Positions 62,085-64,000 of a stretch of DNA of 64,000 nt are shown here, in pieces. The position numbers were made by a program, and so were the translations under genes. Origin of the DNA: CAVVAE01 sp963746185 (GTDB taxonomy: Bacteria; Actinomycetota; Actinomycetes; Propionibacteriales; Nocardioidaceae); NCBI GenBank assembly GCA_963746185.1, contig CAVVAE010000004.1, positions 372,001-436,000 on the forward strand, read 5' to 3'. Under the pieces are notes generated by a model, which was not told the origin of the DNA, did no database searches, and was given only the letters and a program-made list of their open reading frames with translations. Each line of letters begins with the position of its first letter. The stretch's first letter is position 1.

Positions 62085-63422
62085 GTGTCTGACCCGACGT
62101 CGGAGCTACTCGCCCACGGTGTGGGCACCTCGAACGACCTCCCCATCCCGGCCAGCTATGCCTTCGCGGGCGCGGTCCTGGCCCTCCTGGTCTCGTTCGC
62201 CGTGCTCGCGTTCGCCTGGCGAACCTCGAAGTTCCGCGGCAACGAGTCAGGCCGGCCGCTGCCGCCATGGATGGCCGGGTTCATCGACTCCCCGATCACG
62301 CGCGGCGTGGTCGTCACGCTCGGACTTCTGTTCGCTGCGTGGGTGAGCGTTGCCGCGATTTTCGGATCCGACACCCTCGTCAACCCCACGTTCGGCAGCG
62401 TCTTCGTGCTCCTGTGGGTCGGGCTGGTGCCGGCGGCCCTGCTCTTCGGGCGGATCTACAAGCTGTGCAACCCGTTGCGATGGCTGCATCGCGGCATCAG
62501 CGCGGCGGCTGGGACCAACCATCGCGAGGGGCTGAAGTCCTACCCTGATCGGCTCGGCTACTGGCCGGCCGCATTCTTCCTCTTCTGTTTCGTGTGGCTA
62601 GAGCTCGTCAACCCAGCGACATCCACGAGCCTCTCGGCCATCCGACTGTGGTTCGCCGTCATCGGCGCGCTGCTCATGGTCGGGGCCGCGGTCTACGGCA
62701 ACACCTGGTTCGCCCGCGCCGACCCCTTCGAGGTGTACTCGTCTCTCGTGGCACGGCTGTCGCTGTGGGGCAGGCGGACAGACGGCGTACTCGTGGTGCG
62801 AAACCCGCTGGAGAACCTCGACGGCCTCGCGCCGAGACCGGGGCTGGTCGGAGTGGTGGCGGTGCTGTTCGGATCGACGGGCTTCGACAGCTTCAAGGAC
62901 TCCTCGCGGTGGCTGCGATTCGCCCAGCAGTACTCCGAACACGGCACCCTCCTCAATACCCTTGGCCTGTTGGCGTTCTGCCTGATCGTGTTCGTCACGT
63001 TCTCGGTTGCGTCGATCCTGACAGCCACGATCGGACACATCCCTCGTCGCAACCTCCCGAACCTGATGGCGCACTCGGTGATCCCCATCGTGGTCGGCTA
63101 CATCGTGGCCCACTACCTGTCGTTCTTCGTGGCCACCGGCATCGACACCGTGCGTCAGCTCGGTGACCCGCTGTCGCGGGGCTGGACGTTGTCGTCCTGG
63201 ATGTCGGGCATCAACAAGTACGCCATCTACGAACATCCGACGGCGCTCGCCGTCACCAAGGTCGTCGCGGTCGTCATCGGACACGTCCTGGGCGTCATCG
63301 CCGCCCATGACCGGGCCGTGCGACTGCTGCCGAGAGAACAGGCGTTGAAGGGTCAGCTGCCGATGCTGGTGTTGATGGTCGCCTACACCCTTACCGGGCT
63401 CTTCCTGCTCTTCTCTTCCTGA
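62085..63422 (+). CDS. Multi-pass membrane protein of unknown function
   Basis: 445 residues with about ten hydrophobic helices. It starts SDPTSELLAHGVGTSNDLPI and includes the loop FGRIYKLCNPLRWLHRGISA. Histidines in helices near the N- and C-termini (for example AHGVG and IGHVLGVIAAHDR) could bind a metal. It resembles uncharacterised actinobacterial membrane proteins that are paired with a small cupredoxin-like lipoprotein, sometimes annotated as fenitrothion hydrolase-like, without proven activity. GTG start 7 bases after the lipoprotein stop. Its end overlaps the convergent ParA-like gene by 32 bases. Confidence 0.78.
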   Translation: MSDPTSELLAHGVGTSNDLPIPASYAFAGAVLALLVSFAVLAFAWRTSKFRGNESGRPLPPWMAGFIDSPITRGVVVTLGLLFAAWVSVAAIFGSDTLVNPTFGSVFVLLWVGLVPAALLFGRIYKLCNPLRWLHRGISAAAGTNHREGLKSYPDRLGYWPAAFFLFCFVWLELVNPATSTSLSAIRLWFAVIGALLMVGAAVYGNTWFARADPFEVYSSLVARLSLWGRRTDGVLVVRNPLENLDGLAPRPGLVGVVAVLFGSTGFDSFKDSSRWLRFAQQYSEHGTLLNTLGLLAFCLIVFVTFSVASILTATIGHIPRRNLPNLMAHSVIPIVVGYIVAHYLSFFVATGIDTVRQLGDPLSRGWTLSSWMSGINKYAIYEHPTALAVTKVVAVVIGHVLGVIAAHDRAVRLLPREQALKGQLPMLVLMVAYTLTGLFLLFSS

Positions 63423-64000
63423 CATGTGCGGGCTCGGCAATCCCCGCCAACTCGGCGGCGACCTTGCCCAACGCCTTCGTCAGCTTGGCGTCGGGTGCGC
63501 ACTCGGTGAGTGTCTTGCCCTGCACCAGAGCGCGGTCGCACGCGACGGGATCGTCGGGCAGCAAGCCGACCTGCCGCACCCCCGTTGCCCGGGTGACCAT
63601 CGCGGTTACCTCCTGACCGGACCAGCCGCCGCCACGTACGCGGTTGATCAGGACGTACGGCGTCACGGCTGGCGCAACCATGGCGACGTCATGGATGCCC
63701 CGGATCAACCGGCCCAGGCTGACCGGGTCTGCTCCACCGACCACGACGACGCTGTCGGCCTGGGTCAAGACCTCCACCGTGGCACCGTTGCGCCGAGGAG
63801 CCGACGTGTCGTACGACAGTTCCTCGTCGACCTCGAGGTTGAAACCACAGTCGACGACGGTGACCTCACTGACCCGCCTCGCAGTGTCGAGGATGCGGCG
63901 CATCAGCACCGTGCCGACTTCAACCCAGCGGTCCGCCCGAGGCAGTCCGGTCAGGATGCGTAGCGCCGGGTTGACTCCTCTGGCGTGCTTCACGAGTACC
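63391..64000 (-). CDS. MinD/ParA-like P-loop ATPase, C-terminal part (N-terminus beyond window)
   Basis: About 203 residues visible; the frame runs off the right edge. It reads VTVVDCGFNLEVDEELSYDT (switch-II-like region of CpaE/MinD proteins), then TQADSVVVVGGADPVSLGRL and ATGVRQVGLLPDDPVACDRAL. The Walker A region must lie upstream outside the window. CpaE-like proteins position secretion or pilus machinery or act in chromosome partition. The last 32 bases overlap the convergent membrane protein gene. Confidence 0.8.
   Translation of the reverse strand, partial: VLVKHARGVNPALRILTGLPRADRWVEVGTVLMRRILDTARRVSEVTVVDCGFNLEVDEELSYDTSAPRRNGATVEVLTQADSVVVVGGADPVSLGRLIRGIHDVAMVAPAVTPYVLINRVRGGGWSGQEVTAMVTRATGVRQVGLLPDDPVACDRALVQGKTLTECAPDAKLTKALGKVAAELAGIAEPAHVRKRRAGRAR

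Overview
The window is high-GC DNA from an actinobacterium, most likely a member of the Nocardioidaceae/Propionibacteriales. This rests on GTG-rich starts, the ftsE-ftsX-M23-smpB-ssrA block next to prfB, a WS/DGAT acyltransferase, a lysine-tailed Ku, DUF3039, DUF2505 and DUF3048 proteins, and a very large NAD-glutamate dehydrogenase. The genus cannot be fixed from sequence alone. No phage, insertion sequence, CRISPR array or rRNA operon was seen.

Layout. 1-6.4 kb: a truncated FAD-linked (glycolate/lactate type) oxidase divergent from a DUF3311/sodium-solute symporter pair, a secreted M1 aminopeptidase, and 4-hydroxyphenylpyruvate dioxygenase divergent from an Lrp/AsnC regulator. 6.5-14 kb: sugar-ABC ATPase, SF2 helicase, MarR regulator with a palindromic operator and divergent membrane protein, MFS transporter, secreted M43-like protease, DUF3039, GH114-like protein. 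14-22 kb: YqgE, ACT-malic enzyme, a TetR gene with paired operators, DUF3048 lipoprotein, NlpC/P60 protein with a structured leader, and a GGDEF-EAL membrane protein.

21.9-31.4 kb is the most distinctive part: a complete selenocysteine island. On the minus strand fdhA-fdhB-nrfD-selD form an operon in which each stop overlaps the next start. On the plus strand tRNA-Sec (selC), selA and selB follow. fdhA is interrupted by one in-frame UGA at the catalytic position, followed at once by a bacterial SECIS hairpin with a GGUCU loop. The island thus holds the user of selenocysteine and all the machinery to make and insert it: SelD makes selenophosphate, SelA converts Ser-tRNA-Sec, SelB delivers it.

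31.4-41.6 kb is accessory: a phosphoesterase, a class F-type sortase beside a DUF3494 ice-binding-like surface protein with a frameshift in its poly-glycine linker, a matrixin-like protease, an alpha/beta-hydrolase/glycosyltransferase fusion behind a TetR gene, a Nudix protein with a C-terminal membrane domain, DUF6325, SHOCT and hemerythrin proteins. 41.6-49.4 kb holds translation quality control and division genes (tmRNA, smpB, M23, ftsX, ftsE, prfB), with an odd amidohydrolase lacking a normal start codon and an array of 29-bp repeats. 49.4-64 kb holds amino-acid catabolism (NAD-glutamate dehydrogenase, tryptophan dioxygenase, pyrroline-5-carboxylate dehydrogenase), Ku, WS/DGAT, and a small cupredoxin-like lipoprotein with a multi-pass membrane protein. 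It ends inside a MinD/ParA-like gene.
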